A stretch of DNA of 64,000 nucleotides from Planctomycetota bacterium. Its GTDB lineage: Bacteria; Planctomycetota; Phycisphaerae; Phycisphaerales; UBA1924. Each line of letters starts with the position of its first letter. The first letter of the stretch is position 1. The position numbers were made by a program, and so were the translations under genes. The stretch spans positions 1 to 64,000 of the forward strand of contig JANRJM010000010.1 of assembly GCA_033763975.1 (NCBI GenBank), read 5' to 3'. Below the pieces are notes generated by a model. That model ran no database searches. It was not told where the DNA came from and worked only from the letters and a program-made list of their open reading frames with translations. This document shows positions 8,067-15,422 of this stretch, one piece after another.

Positions 8067-9092
8067 ATGCCCCGCTACCGCCTCACCATCGCCTACGACG
8101 GCACCGACTTCTGCGGCTGGCAGAAACAGGAACTCTTCCTCCCCCCGCCCGACGCGCGCCCCGCCGACCAGCGCCCCCCAGACCGCGAGACCACCACGCC
8201 CGTTCCCCGCCCCGGAAAGCTCGCCGGCGCCACCACGCTCGACATCCGCGACGGCGAAGACCGCCCACGCACCGCGCTCCGCACCGTCCAGCACGTCGTC
8301 GAGCAGAGCGTCCGCGCCATCGTCCGCGAAGACGTCATCCTCACCGGCGCCAGCCGCACCGATACCGGCGTGCACGCCAAGGGCCAGGTCGCCGCCTTCA
8401 CCTGCTCGCCCGCCGACGTGCCCCCGCGCCGCGACCGCGCCGCAGACTTCGATTCCAGCCTCCTCCCGCCCGAGCCCGAAGAGCCCCCCGGCCCCAGCAC
8501 CCCGCGTGGCCCGGGCTGGCCCCTCGACCGCGGCACCGGCCGCCTCCTCCGCGCCATCAACAGCCGCCTGCCCGACGACATCCTCGTCGTCGCCTGCGAG
8601 CCAACCTCACCCGACTTCGATCCCATCCAGCACGCCACCAGCAAGGCCTACTCCTACACCCTCCACGTCGGGCCCCCGCCCCCGCACGGCCTGGGGCTCC
8701 GCCCCCTCTGGGACCGGCGCTACGTCCACCACGTCTGGGAACCCCTCGATCTCGACCGCATGGAACGCGCCACCGCGCACCTCGTCGGCGAGCACGACTT
8801 CGCCGCCTTTGCCGCCGCCGGGCACGGACGACTCTCCACCGTCCGCACCATCCTCTCGTGCACCGTGACCGAGCTCTCGCCCGTCACCGAATCCCGCCGC
8901 CTGCGCATCGACGTCAGCGGCACCGGCTTCCTCTGGAACATGGTCCGCATCCTCGCCGGCACGCTCGTCGATGTCGGCCGCGCCCGCATCGACCCCGACG
9001 CCGTCCCCGCCATCATCGCCTCGCGCGACCGCCGCGCCGCCGGCCCCACACTCCCGCCCACCGGCCTGTGCCTCGAGTGGATCCGCTACTAG
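8067..9092 (+). CDS. truA: tRNA pseudouridine synthase A with inserts
   Basis: TruA converts uridines 38-40 of the tRNA anticodon stem to pseudouridine. The N-terminus is typical (MPRYRLTIAYDGTDFCGWQ). The catalytic motif is ASRTDTGVHA with Asp99, and FLWNMVRILAGTLVDVG is the conserved C-terminal motif. At 341 residues it is about 70 longer than E. coli TruA. The excess is in two Pro/Arg/Asp-rich low-complexity inserts: about residues 21-69, between CGWQ and RTVQ, and about 115-160. Both fall in loops between conserved motifs, so activity is probably kept. The ATG at 8067 follows AGGA; the gene starts 8 nt after the phosphatase stop. Confidence 0.93.
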   Translation: MPRYRLTIAYDGTDFCGWQKQELFLPPPDARPADQRPPDRETTTPVPRPGKLAGATTLDIRDGEDRPRTALRTVQHVVEQSVRAIVREDVILTGASRTDTGVHAKGQVAAFTCSPADVPPRRDRAADFDSSLLPPEPEEPPGPSTPRGPGWPLDRGTGRLLRAINSRLPDDILVVACEPTSPDFDPIQHATSKAYSYTLHVGPPPPHGLGLRPLWDRRYVHHVWEPLDLDRMERATAHLVGEHDFAAFAAAGHGRLSTVRTILSCTVTELSPVTESRRLRIDVSGTGFLWNMVRILAGTLVDVGRARIDPDAVPAIIASRDRRAAGPTLPPTGLCLEWIRY

Positions 9093-9112
9093 CCCGTCGC
9101 GAGCGCGACGCG

Positions 9113-9175
9113 TACGAGCCCGAAGCGCGAGCGCGGGCGCCTCGTCCTCAGTACGAGCCCGAAACGCGGGCGACC
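9113..9175 (+). repeat. Two tandem partial copies of the dispersed TACGAGCCCGAAGCGC repeat
   Basis: TACGAGCCCGAAGCGCGAGC begins at 9113 and TACGAGCCCGAAACGCGGGC at 9152. Both match the intergenic element also present at 11224, 32388 and 51694, in the same orientation. They lie between truA and the zinc-ribbon membrane protein. Confidence 0.7.
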
Positions 9176-9254
9176 GTCCGTGAGTACAACACTCAGGCCT
9201 CGCACGCCGCACCGGCGCGCGTGAGGCATGGCGGCGGATAAGAGGGGCGTACCG

Positions 9255-9881
9255 ATGGCCACGCGACGCACGGTGATCCTAGTCCTGCTCGCCGCGCTCA
9301 CGCTGTGCGTCGCGCTCGCCAGCCTCTGGAAAGTCGAGTACCTCAGCCCGGCGCGCCGCCTCCACGTGCAACTCGCCCACGGCGCCCTCACCGCGCGCCT
9401 CTTCCGCCCGGGTGATTTCGTCGTCAGCAGCCCGGGCATCGCCATCGGCGGGTTCAGCGCCCGCCGCGTCGTCCTCGCCCCCCGCTTCGCGCCCCGCGAC
9501 CGCATCTGGATCGCCACTGTCCCCGCGTCCCGATCGCCGACCCAGCCGGGCACGATCATCCCCGTCTCGTACCAGATCCCCTGCTCCACGCTCGTCCTCC
9601 CGATCCTCCCGCTTACCGGCCTCATCGCCCTCGGCGGCGGCGGATGGCTCCTGCTCCGCCGCGCGCGACGACGCTCCGGGCACTGCCGCGCCTGCGGCTA
9701 CGACCGGCGCGGGCTGCCCGGCCCCTGCCCGGAGTGCGGCGACCCCGCCACCACCTGGGCGCTCCGCCTCCGCCGCGCGACCTGGTCGTTCCTCGCCGCG
9801 TCACTTCCCCCGCGCACCGACGCGCTGCCACGACGTGATACCCTCGCGCCGTGCGCATCCTGCACATCTCCACACGCCTGA
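9255..9881 (+). CDS. Membrane protein with C-terminal zinc ribbon
   Basis: About 208 residues. A membrane helix at residues 6-25 (TVILVLLAALTLCVALASLW) is followed by about 80 residues of probably extracytoplasmic beta-rich sequence. A second helix (LVLPILPLTGLIALGGGGWL) comes next, then a cytoplasmic zinc ribbon, CRACGYDRRGLPGPCPECG. This helix-helix-ribbon design is common in planctomycete membrane proteins, but its role is unknown. The start at 9255 has AAGAGGGG 7 nt upstream; the in-frame ATG at 9228 is the alternative. The last 31 nt overlap the glycosyltransferase gene in another frame, so the very C-terminus may be less constrained. Confidence 0.7.
   Translation: MATRRTVILVLLAALTLCVALASLWKVEYLSPARRLHVQLAHGALTARLFRPGDFVVSSPGIAIGGFSARRVVLAPRFAPRDRIWIATVPASRSPTQPGTIIPVSYQIPCSTLVLPILPLTGLIALGGGGWLLLRRARRRSGHCRACGYDRRGLPGPCPECGDPATTWALRLRRATWSFLAASLPPRTDALPRRDTLAPCASCTSPHA
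9839..9844 (+). promoter_or_regulatory. TACCCT -10 box of the glycosyltransferase gene
   Basis: TACCCT, 6 nt, then the GTG at 9851. The box lies inside the 3' end of the upstream gene. It has the same geometry as the boxes at 473, 6400 and 21513. Confidence 0.45.
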
Positions 9882-11257
9882 TCCTCGGCGGCTCGCAGGA
9901 GAACACCGTCCTCTCCTGCGAGGGCCAGGCCCGCCTCGGGCACGAGGTTCATCTCGCCTTCGGGCCGATCTACGGCCCGGAAGGCTCGCTCCTCGACCGC
10001 GTCCTCGCCTTCAACGCCGCCTGCCTCGCCGGCACCGAACGCGTCCGCCCCATCGGCGACGCGTCCCCATCGCGCGAGCCCGGCGCCGCCGCGATCCCCA
10101 TCACCACGCACGTCGTGCCCAGCCTCGTGCGCGACCTGCAACCCCTCGCCGATCGGCGCGCGCTCCGCGAACTGCGCGCCCTCATCGCCACGCTCAAGCC
10201 CGACATCGTCCACACGCACAGCAGCAAGGCCGGCATCTTGGGCCGCGTCGCCGCGTGGAACGCGCATCCGCCCGCCGCCCGGCCCCCCGCCCGATCGGCC
10301 ATCATCCACACCATCCACGGCCCGCCGTTCATGCCCGTCGAAGGCCCGCCCCTCGCCCGCCTCAAGACGCGCCTGCTCAACCACGTCTACACCCTCGCCG
10401 AGCGACACGCCGCCGCCCGCTGCGACGCCATCGTCAGCGTCGCCGACGCCATGACCCGCGAGTTCCTCCGCCGCGGCATCGGCCACCCCAACCAGTACAC
10501 CACCGTCCGCAGCGGCATGGACGTCGAGCCCTTCCTCACGCCCGCCCCCGGCGAATCACGCGCCCAGACCCGCCTCAGCCTCGCTCTCGCGCCCTCCGAC
10601 TTCGTCGTCGGCACCGTCGCGCGACTCGCCCAGCACAAAGGGCACGATGACCTCCTCGACGCCCTCGCCCAGGACCTCCGCGACAACCCCCGCTGGAAAC
10701 TCCTCTGGGTCGGCGACGGCTGGTGGCGCGCCCGCCTCATCGACAAGGCCCGCGCCCGCGGCGTCGGCGTCCTCACCCTCGACGCGTCCGCCCGCATCCA
10801 TCCGCACGCCCAGACCTCGCCGAAGGTACTCGACGATCCCACCGCCCGCGCCGCGCCGCCGCAACTCATACTCACCGGGCTGGTTCCGCCGCAGCGCATC
10901 CCCGCGCTCGTCCGCGCGATGGACGTGCTCGCGCACCCGAGCTATCGCGAGGGGCTGCCCCGCACCGTGCCGCAGGCGCTGCTCGCGGGCGTCTGCCCGG
11001 TGGTGTACGACGTCGACGGTGCGGGCGAGGTCTGCCGCGACATGCAGACCGGGCGACTCGTGCCGCTCGCAAACCTTGCGCGCCTGCGCGACGCCATCCG
11101 CTGGTGCTTCGATCACCCCGACGAGCGCACCGAACTCGCCGCCCGTGGCCAGGCTGAATGCCGCGCCGCCTTCAGCGCCGACACCATGACCGCCGCGCTC
11201 GAGCGCGTCTACCACGCGGCCCATACGAGCCCGAAGCGCCAGCGAGGGTCTTCCTGA
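9851..11257 (+). CDS. GT-B glycosyltransferase (family 4 type)
   Basis: Transfers a sugar from a nucleotide- or lipid-linked donor to a glycan; donor and acceptor cannot be told from sequence. The N-terminal Rossmann half has RILHISTRLILGGSQENT, and KPDIVHTHSSKAGILGR marks the GT4 acceptor-side motif. The C-terminal half has VGTVARLAQHKGHDDLLDA, then the donor-site region HPSYREGLPRTVPQALLAG with the conserved E-x7-E-like pattern shifted. The start is GTG at 9851. Oddly, the last eight residues (SPKRQRGS and the next) are encoded by a copy of the dispersed repeat at 11224, so the element has been captured as the C-terminus. It is a lone gene, not part of a polysaccharide cluster. Confidence 0.88.
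   Translation: MRILHISTRLILGGSQENTVLSCEGQARLGHEVHLAFGPIYGPEGSLLDRVLAFNAACLAGTERVRPIGDASPSREPGAAAIPITTHVVPSLVRDLQPLADRRALRELRALIATLKPDIVHTHSSKAGILGRVAAWNAHPPAARPPARSAIIHTIHGPPFMPVEGPPLARLKTRLLNHVYTLAERHAAARCDAIVSVADAMTREFLRRGIGHPNQYTTVRSGMDVEPFLTPAPGESRAQTRLSLALAPSDFVVGTVARLAQHKGHDDLLDALAQDLRDNPRWKLLWVGDGWWRARLIDKARARGVGVLTLDASARIHPHAQTSPKVLDDPTARAAPPQLILTGLVPPQRIPALVRAMDVLAHPSYREGLPRTVPQALLAGVCPVVYDVDGAGEVCRDMQTGRLVPLANLARLRDAIRWCFDHPDERTELAARGQAECRAAFSADTMTAALERVYHAAHTSPKRQRGSS
11224..11250 (+). repeat. Dispersed repeat copy forming the end of the glycosyltransferase gene
   Basis: TACGAGCCCGAAGCGCCAGC followed by GAGGGTC, the best-preserved copy of the element. It overlaps the coding end of the glycosyltransferase and supplies its stop region. 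Confidence 0.75.
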
Positions 11258-11269
11258 ATCCTGCCCTGG

Positions 11270-11329
11270 GGAGAGGGTGAGTCCGCGAAGCCGGCGGGGG
11301 CTTCCATCCCCACTCCCCAGTCCCTCTCC
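11270..11329. terminator. Nested hairpin between convergent genes
   Basis: GGAGAGGG (11270-11277) pairs with CCCTCTCC (11322-11329). The loop contains a second stem, GAAGCC/GGCTTC (11287-11304). It is placed between the convergent glycosyltransferase and amine oxidase genes, so it could terminate from both sides. No strong T-run. Confidence 0.4.
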
Positions 11330-12883
11330 TCACATCCCCGGCTTCAACTCTTCCATCTCCATCGCCTTCATCACCGCCTCGGGCAGCGCGACCTTGGCCG
11401 GGGGCGTCACGCCGTCGCGTTCCGCCAGCCGCCGCGCCAGGCTCGCGCCCGCGTGCAGCGCCCCCTCCATGTACCCCATGAACGCGAACGAGCAGTGCTC
11501 GCCCGCGAAGTGCAGGTTGCCCAGCCCCTTGTGGAGCGTCGGGCCCATCGCCGTGATCTGCCCGGGCGCATAAGCCGAGTACGCGCCCTGCGTCCACGTG
11601 AAGCCGGGCCAGTCGATGAGCCGCCGGTCCTCGACCTGGTCCTTGAACCCCGGGAACCACGACTCGAACAGCGTGCCCATCATCTCATCGCGTGCCTTGG
11701 CGTCGCGCCCGCGCACCCGCGCCGCCCCGTCCGCCGCGCAGAACGCCGTCAGCCCGCACGGGCCCTCCGCCGCCTGCCCGTCGGTGCTCTCCCACGTCCA
11801 GTTGATGTCCCCGTCGGAGAGCGTGTACTGCGACCGCCCGTCCTTCACCCAGAACCGGCTCTTCACCCGCGTGAGGTACTTCACGTTCACGCCCAACTGC
11901 GGCATCAGCGTCGTCGGCAGGTCCGGCGTCACCTTGATCTTTCCCCACACCGTCGGGGGCGTCGCCAGCACCACGTCGTCGCACTCGATCGTCCGCCCGT
12001 CCGCGCACCGCACCGTGCAGGGCGTGCCGACCTTGATCTCCTTCACCGGCAGGTCCTTCACCACCCGCCCGCCCAGCCCGCCCGCGAGCTTCTCCGCCAA
12101 CTGCTGGTTCCCGCCCTTGCAGCGGTACACCTCGGTCTCTTCCCAGAACCGCTGCAAGCCCCCGCCCCGCACCTGGGTCAGCATCGCCAGCAGCGACATC
12201 CGGTCCGTCCGCACGCCGTTGTCGCCGCCCAGGTTCGCGTCCAGCGCGCCCTTCACCTCCGCCGTCGCCTCGAGCTCATCGATCCACGACTTGAGCGTCC
12301 GCCCGTCGTAGTGCTTCGCGTACTGCGCCGTCCACGGCCGCTCGGGGTCGATCTCCGCGGCGATCGCGTTCATCCCCGTGGCGGCCTCCTCGAACGCCTC
12401 CCACAACGCCGCCCCCTCGTCGCCCCGGATCTCCTTCCCGCCCAGCACGATCGGCGCGTCCAGGTCCGCGTCCTCCGACACGTCCACGAACTCCAGCCCG
12501 AACGCCTTCGCGTACGCCATCCAGTGCGGGTGGTTGCTCCCGATCAGTTCCGCCCCGGCCTCCACCGCCTTGCCCGGCACGAAGTCCTTCAGCGTCAGCA
12601 CCCGCCCGCCCACGCGGTTCTGCGCCTCGATCACCGTCACGTCGTACCCGACGCTCTTGAGCTCGTACGCGCACGCCAGCCCCGAGAACCCCGCCCCGAC
12701 CACCACCACCCGCTTGCCCTTCGCCGCGGGCCGCACGCCCCACCCGCCCGCGCTCAGCAGCAGCCCCGCCCCCGCCGCCAACGACGCTTTCAGCATCGTC
12801 CGGCGCTGCTCGCGCAGCTCCGCCTCGCTCAGCTTCGACAACGGGCCGAACCGCCTGCTCAACACGCGATAGAACCGGGTCAT
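11330..12883 (-). CDS. Tat-exported flavin monoamine oxidase
   Basis: FAD-dependent amine oxidase, oxidatively deaminating a primary or secondary amine; the substrate is unknown. The N-terminus has a twin-arginine signal, QRRTMLKASLAAGAGLLLSA (Arg27-Arg28), so it is probably exported folded with its FAD. The dinucleotide-binding motif VVVVGAGFSGLACAYE lies at about 59-74. NRVGGRVLTL is the family's second glycine-rich motif. The C-terminal FAD motif is GNLHFAGEHCSFAFMGYMEGAL. About 517 residues. The start at 12883 is chosen for GGGAGGATGAC immediately upstream; the 27-codon extension beyond it is not signal-like. Confidence 0.9.
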   Translation of the reverse strand: MTRFYRVLSRRFGPLSKLSEAELREQRRTMLKASLAAGAGLLLSAGGWGVRPAAKGKRVVVVGAGFSGLACAYELKSVGYDVTVIEAQNRVGGRVLTLKDFVPGKAVEAGAELIGSNHPHWMAYAKAFGLEFVDVSEDADLDAPIVLGGKEIRGDEGAALWEAFEEAATGMNAIAAEIDPERPWTAQYAKHYDGRTLKSWIDELEATAEVKGALDANLGGDNGVRTDRMSLLAMLTQVRGGGLQRFWEETEVYRCKGGNQQLAEKLAGGLGGRVVKDLPVKEIKVGTPCTVRCADGRTIECDDVVLATPPTVWGKIKVTPDLPTTLMPQLGVNVKYLTRVKSRFWVKDGRSQYTLSDGDINWTWESTDGQAAEGPCGLTAFCAADGAARVRGRDAKARDEMMGTLFESWFPGFKDQVEDRRLIDWPGFTWTQGAYSAYAPGQITAMGPTLHKGLGNLHFAGEHCSFAFMGYMEGALHAGASLARRLAERDGVTPPAKVALPEAVMKAMEMEELKPGM

Positions 12884-12944
12884 GTCATCCTCCCAGGGGG
12901 CGCCCAAGGCCCCGCACACCGCCGCCCAGTGTACCGCCAATGAA

Positions 12945-12976
12945 ACGGGCCCGGGGATTCGCACCCCCGGGCCCGT
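12945..12976 (-). terminator. Rho-independent terminator of the 13040-14209 gene
   Basis: A perfect 12-bp inverted repeat, ACGGGCCCGGGG/CCCCGGGCCCGT, with an 8-nt loop. On the minus strand it is followed by TTTCATT. It lies 64 nt after the stop of the exported protein gene. Confidence 0.75.
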
Positions 12977-13039
12977 CGCTCACATTCGCCTGTCGCCGGC
13001 CCGCCCCGGCTCCTCCGGGCCCGCCCGACGCTCACCGGA

Positions 13040-14209
13040 TCACTCGTCGTTCGTCGGGCCCACCGCGATCATCCACAGCTTGAAGAAGTTCATGATCTGC
13101 TGCGACGTCAGCTTGTTCGCGTGCAGCCCGTACGTCACCTTGCTCGCGATCGTGTTCCCGTCCGCGTCCAGCGTGTCCGCGTACTCGATCCGGCCCTTGA
13201 GGCACGGCACCGAGTTGTCCACCGCGAAGAACGCGTCCTCGCTCGACATCTCCTCGAACGGCGCCGCGTCGCTCGTCGGCGTCCGGTTCGCCTCCTCGTT
13301 GAACCGCAGGTTGAACTCGTAGTACCCCTTCCCGTTCGCCGCCCGGTCCGCGTCCTCCACCCACTTGATCGTCCCGGTGATCGTGTCCTCCACGTCCTTC
13401 CCGCTCATCTGGTACCGCATCTTGATCCCGTCGGTGAACCAGTTCCCCGTCTCGTAGTCGTAGTCCAGCCGCCCCGTCACGCTCGTCCGCGGGTTGCTGT
13501 CGCGGGGCCCCTTCGCCAGGATCAGGTTGTCGAACCGCATCGGGTCCGACTGCTTCACCACCATCGTCAGCTCACGCTTCCCGATCAGCCGCTTGTACGT
13601 GATCGAGCCCAGGCCCTCCTTCTTCTCGGCCTTGCCCATCATCCGACCGCCGAACGTGTCGTTGAACGCCGGCGCACGCCCCACCGCGTCGATCGCCATC
13701 CGCAGAGGCCGCTCCGCTTTCGCACCGCCCGACAGGTCGTACGCCCCCGTCTGCTGGTCGATCGGCACCTGCCCCACCCACTTGCCCACCGGCAGCTTCT
13801 GCTTGAGGTCGTTGGGGTTCAGCGCGAACACGTCGATCGAGTACCCCAGCTCCGCCTGCTGCTCCTTGCGCCCCAGCAGCCGGCTGTACAGGTTCGGCCG
13901 ACGCGTGATCTCCCCCACGAACTCCGTCGTCTTCGCCACGTTCATCTTCAGCCGGTACGTGTCCTTCGCGCCCAGCGCCGCCGACCCTTCCTTCAACTTC
14001 CCCGTCGTGTCCAGGTTCGTCCGCGTCGCGAACTCAATGTCCATCGTCCCCACGATGACATTGTCCTCCGTCAGCGGCGCCGGCTGCCCCTGCGCCCACG
14101 CGGCCCCCGCCGTCGCCACCGCCGCCACCGCCGCCACGACCCGACGACACCACCCCGCGCGCCCAGACTTCCGCCCAGACCCGCGCCCGACCGTTCCGCT
14201 CGCGATCAT
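13040..14209 (-). CDS. Exported protein of unknown function
   Basis: 389 residues. The signal peptide has an Arg-rich n-region and ends near AGAAWAQG (about residue 41). The mature part is beta-rich with many charged residues and no recognised catalytic motif; segments include NVIVGTMDIEFATRTNLDTTGK and YSIDVFALNPNDLKQKLP. One Cys lies near the C-terminus (SVPCLKGRIEYADTLDADGN). The pattern suits a periplasmic or outer-membrane-associated soluble protein. GGGGACGGACC precedes the ATG, and a strong terminator follows. Not recognised as any named family. Confidence 0.75.
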   Translation of the reverse strand: MIASGTVGRGSGRKSGRAGWCRRVVAAVAAVATAGAAWAQGQPAPLTEDNVIVGTMDIEFATRTNLDTTGKLKEGSAALGAKDTYRLKMNVAKTTEFVGEITRRPNLYSRLLGRKEQQAELGYSIDVFALNPNDLKQKLPVGKWVGQVPIDQQTGAYDLSGGAKAERPLRMAIDAVGRAPAFNDTFGGRMMGKAEKKEGLGSITYKRLIGKRELTMVVKQSDPMRFDNLILAKGPRDSNPRTSVTGRLDYDYETGNWFTDGIKMRYQMSGKDVEDTITGTIKWVEDADRAANGKGYYEFNLRFNEEANRTPTSDAAPFEEMSSEDAFFAVDNSVPCLKGRIEYADTLDADGNTIASKVTYGLHANKLTSQQIMNFFKLWMIAVGPTNDE

Positions 14210-14303
14210 GGTCCGTCCCCTTGCTCCGCACGGCGGGCGCTCACACGCGCCGCGGCCCGTTGCGCAAGGGCACTGTATCGCCGCGACCCGACACCCGCCC
14301 GTG

Positions 14304-14609
14304 TCAGTTCGCGTTGCTCCGCGCCGTCTGCGGCGAGCCGGCGAACAGCAGCACCAGCTGCACCCGGTTCTTCACCTTCAGCGCCGAGTAGATCGCTTTC
14401 GTGTGATCATGCACCGTGTGCCGGCTCCGACCAAGCACCTCCGCGATCTGCGGCTCGGTCTTCCCCTCCAGCAGCAACTCCAGCACCCGACGCTGCGCCT
14501 CGCTCACCTGCCGCGACAGATCCGGCCTCGCCGCGGCCATCGCCGCGCCGCGACTCCCATCTGTCTCCCCCACTTCGGGTGTTGCACGCACGATTTCTGG
14601 TAGCGTCAC
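14304..14609 (-). CDS. Stand-alone LuxR-type helix-turn-helix protein
   Basis: 101 residues from a GTG start with GAGGGAG 6 nt upstream. Residues about 33-95 are a complete LuxR/GerE DNA-binding domain (LSEAQRRVLELLLEGKTEPQIAEVLGRSRHTVHDH, then IYSALKVKNRVQLVLLF). No receiver or ligand domain precedes it, so it has no visible input of its own. It lies downstream of the three-gene kinase/regulator cassette but is separated by 156 nt with several inverted repeats, suggesting its own regulated promoter. It may modulate targets of the neighbouring NarL-type regulator; that is inference. Confidence 0.85.
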   Translation of the reverse strand: MTLPEIVRATPEVGETDGSRGAAMAAARPDLSRQVSEAQRRVLELLLEGKTEPQIAEVLGRSRHTVHDHTKAIYSALKVKNRVQLVLLFAGSPQTARSNAN

Positions 14610-14621
14610 GACGGGCTCCCT

Positions 14622-14641
14622 CGTGTCGTATTCCCGACACG
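14622..14641. promoter_or_regulatory. Perfect 7-bp inverted repeat upstream of the LuxR gene
   Basis: CGTGTCG-TATTCC-CGACACG, centred 22 nt before the GTG at 14609. The size, symmetry and position fit an operator for a dimeric helix-turn-helix regulator, either this protein or the adjacent response regulator. Confidence 0.5.
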
Positions 14642-14694
14642 ATTGTCATATCGACGCGACAACTATCGGGGTCCTGCCCGCCAGCCTCCATTGG

Positions 14695-14730
14695 GGGGAA
14701 TACCCCAGATATCCCGCCCACCTATGTGGG
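14695..14730. promoter_or_regulatory. Two short inverted repeats between regulator genes
   Basis: GGGG-AATA-CCCC (14695-14706) and CCCAC-CTAT-GTGGG (14717-14730) occupy the gap between the response regulator stop and the LuxR gene. They could end the cassette transcript or be further operator sites. Confidence 0.35.
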
Positions 14731-14765
14731 TTTCCGCCGCGTGATACCCGCAGTTTCGAGATCGC

Positions 14766-15422
14766 TCACGCTTCGACGAGCCCCTCCCGGATCGCGAAGC
14801 GTGTCAACTCGACCCGATCATGAATCCCCAGCCGCTTCATCATGCTCCACGAGTGATTCTCCACCGTCTTCACCGACAGATGCATCACCTTCGCGATTTC
14901 CTTCTTCGACAGCCCCTGCGCCACGTACCGCAGCACCTCTACCTCGCGATCCGTCAGCGCCGTCACGCGGCTCTGCACCTGCGGCGCCAGGCGCACCCCC
15001 TCCGAATCAATCACCAGCCGCGACTGCACCTCCGCCGAGAACGCCGTCTTCCCCCGCGCCACCGCGCGCACCGCCCGCGCCACCGATTCCGGGGATTCGC
15101 CCTTCGTCAGATACCCCATCGCCCCCGCCGCCAGCGCCGCCTCGATGTACCGGTCGTGCGAGAACGCACTCAAGAACACGATCCGTGTTCCCGGCGAGCG
15201 CGCCAGGATCGTCCGCGCCGCGTCGAACGCCGCCACCCCGGGCATGTCCACGTCCATCACCACCACGTCCGGGTGATGCCGCAGCGCCTGCGTGATCGCC
15301 TCGTCCCCCGTCGCGCACTCCGCCACTGTCTGCAGGTCCGTGCTCTGCGACAGCAACTGCCCCAGCGAGCGCCGGACCAGCGCATGGTCGTCCACCACCA
15401 TCACCCGGATGACGTCGCTCAT
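14766..15422 (-). CDS. NarL/FixJ-family response regulator
   Basis: 218 residues. The N-terminal receiver has acidic pocket DD (residues 11-12), phospho-acceptor Asp57 in VVVMDVDMPG, the conserved Ser/Thr region (IVFLSAF) and Lys in YLTKGE. The C-terminal LuxR-type domain is ALTDREVEVLRYVAQGLSKKEIAKVMHLSVKTVENH. All phosphotransfer residues are intact. Its ATG overlaps the TGA of the hybrid kinase by 4 nt, which makes that kinase and the one before it the likely phosphate sources. Targets unknown; the inverted repeats just downstream (14622-14730) are candidate sites. Confidence 0.93.
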   Translation of the reverse strand: MSDVIRVMVVDDHALVRRSLGQLLSQSTDLQTVAECATGDEAITQALRHHPDVVVMDVDMPGVAAFDAARTILARSPGTRIVFLSAFSHDRYIEAALAAGAMGYLTKGESPESVARAVRAVARGKTAFSAEVQSRLVIDSEGVRLAPQVQSRVTALTDREVEVLRYVAQGLSKKEIAKVMHLSVKTVENHSWSMMKRLGIHDRVELTRFAIREGLVEA

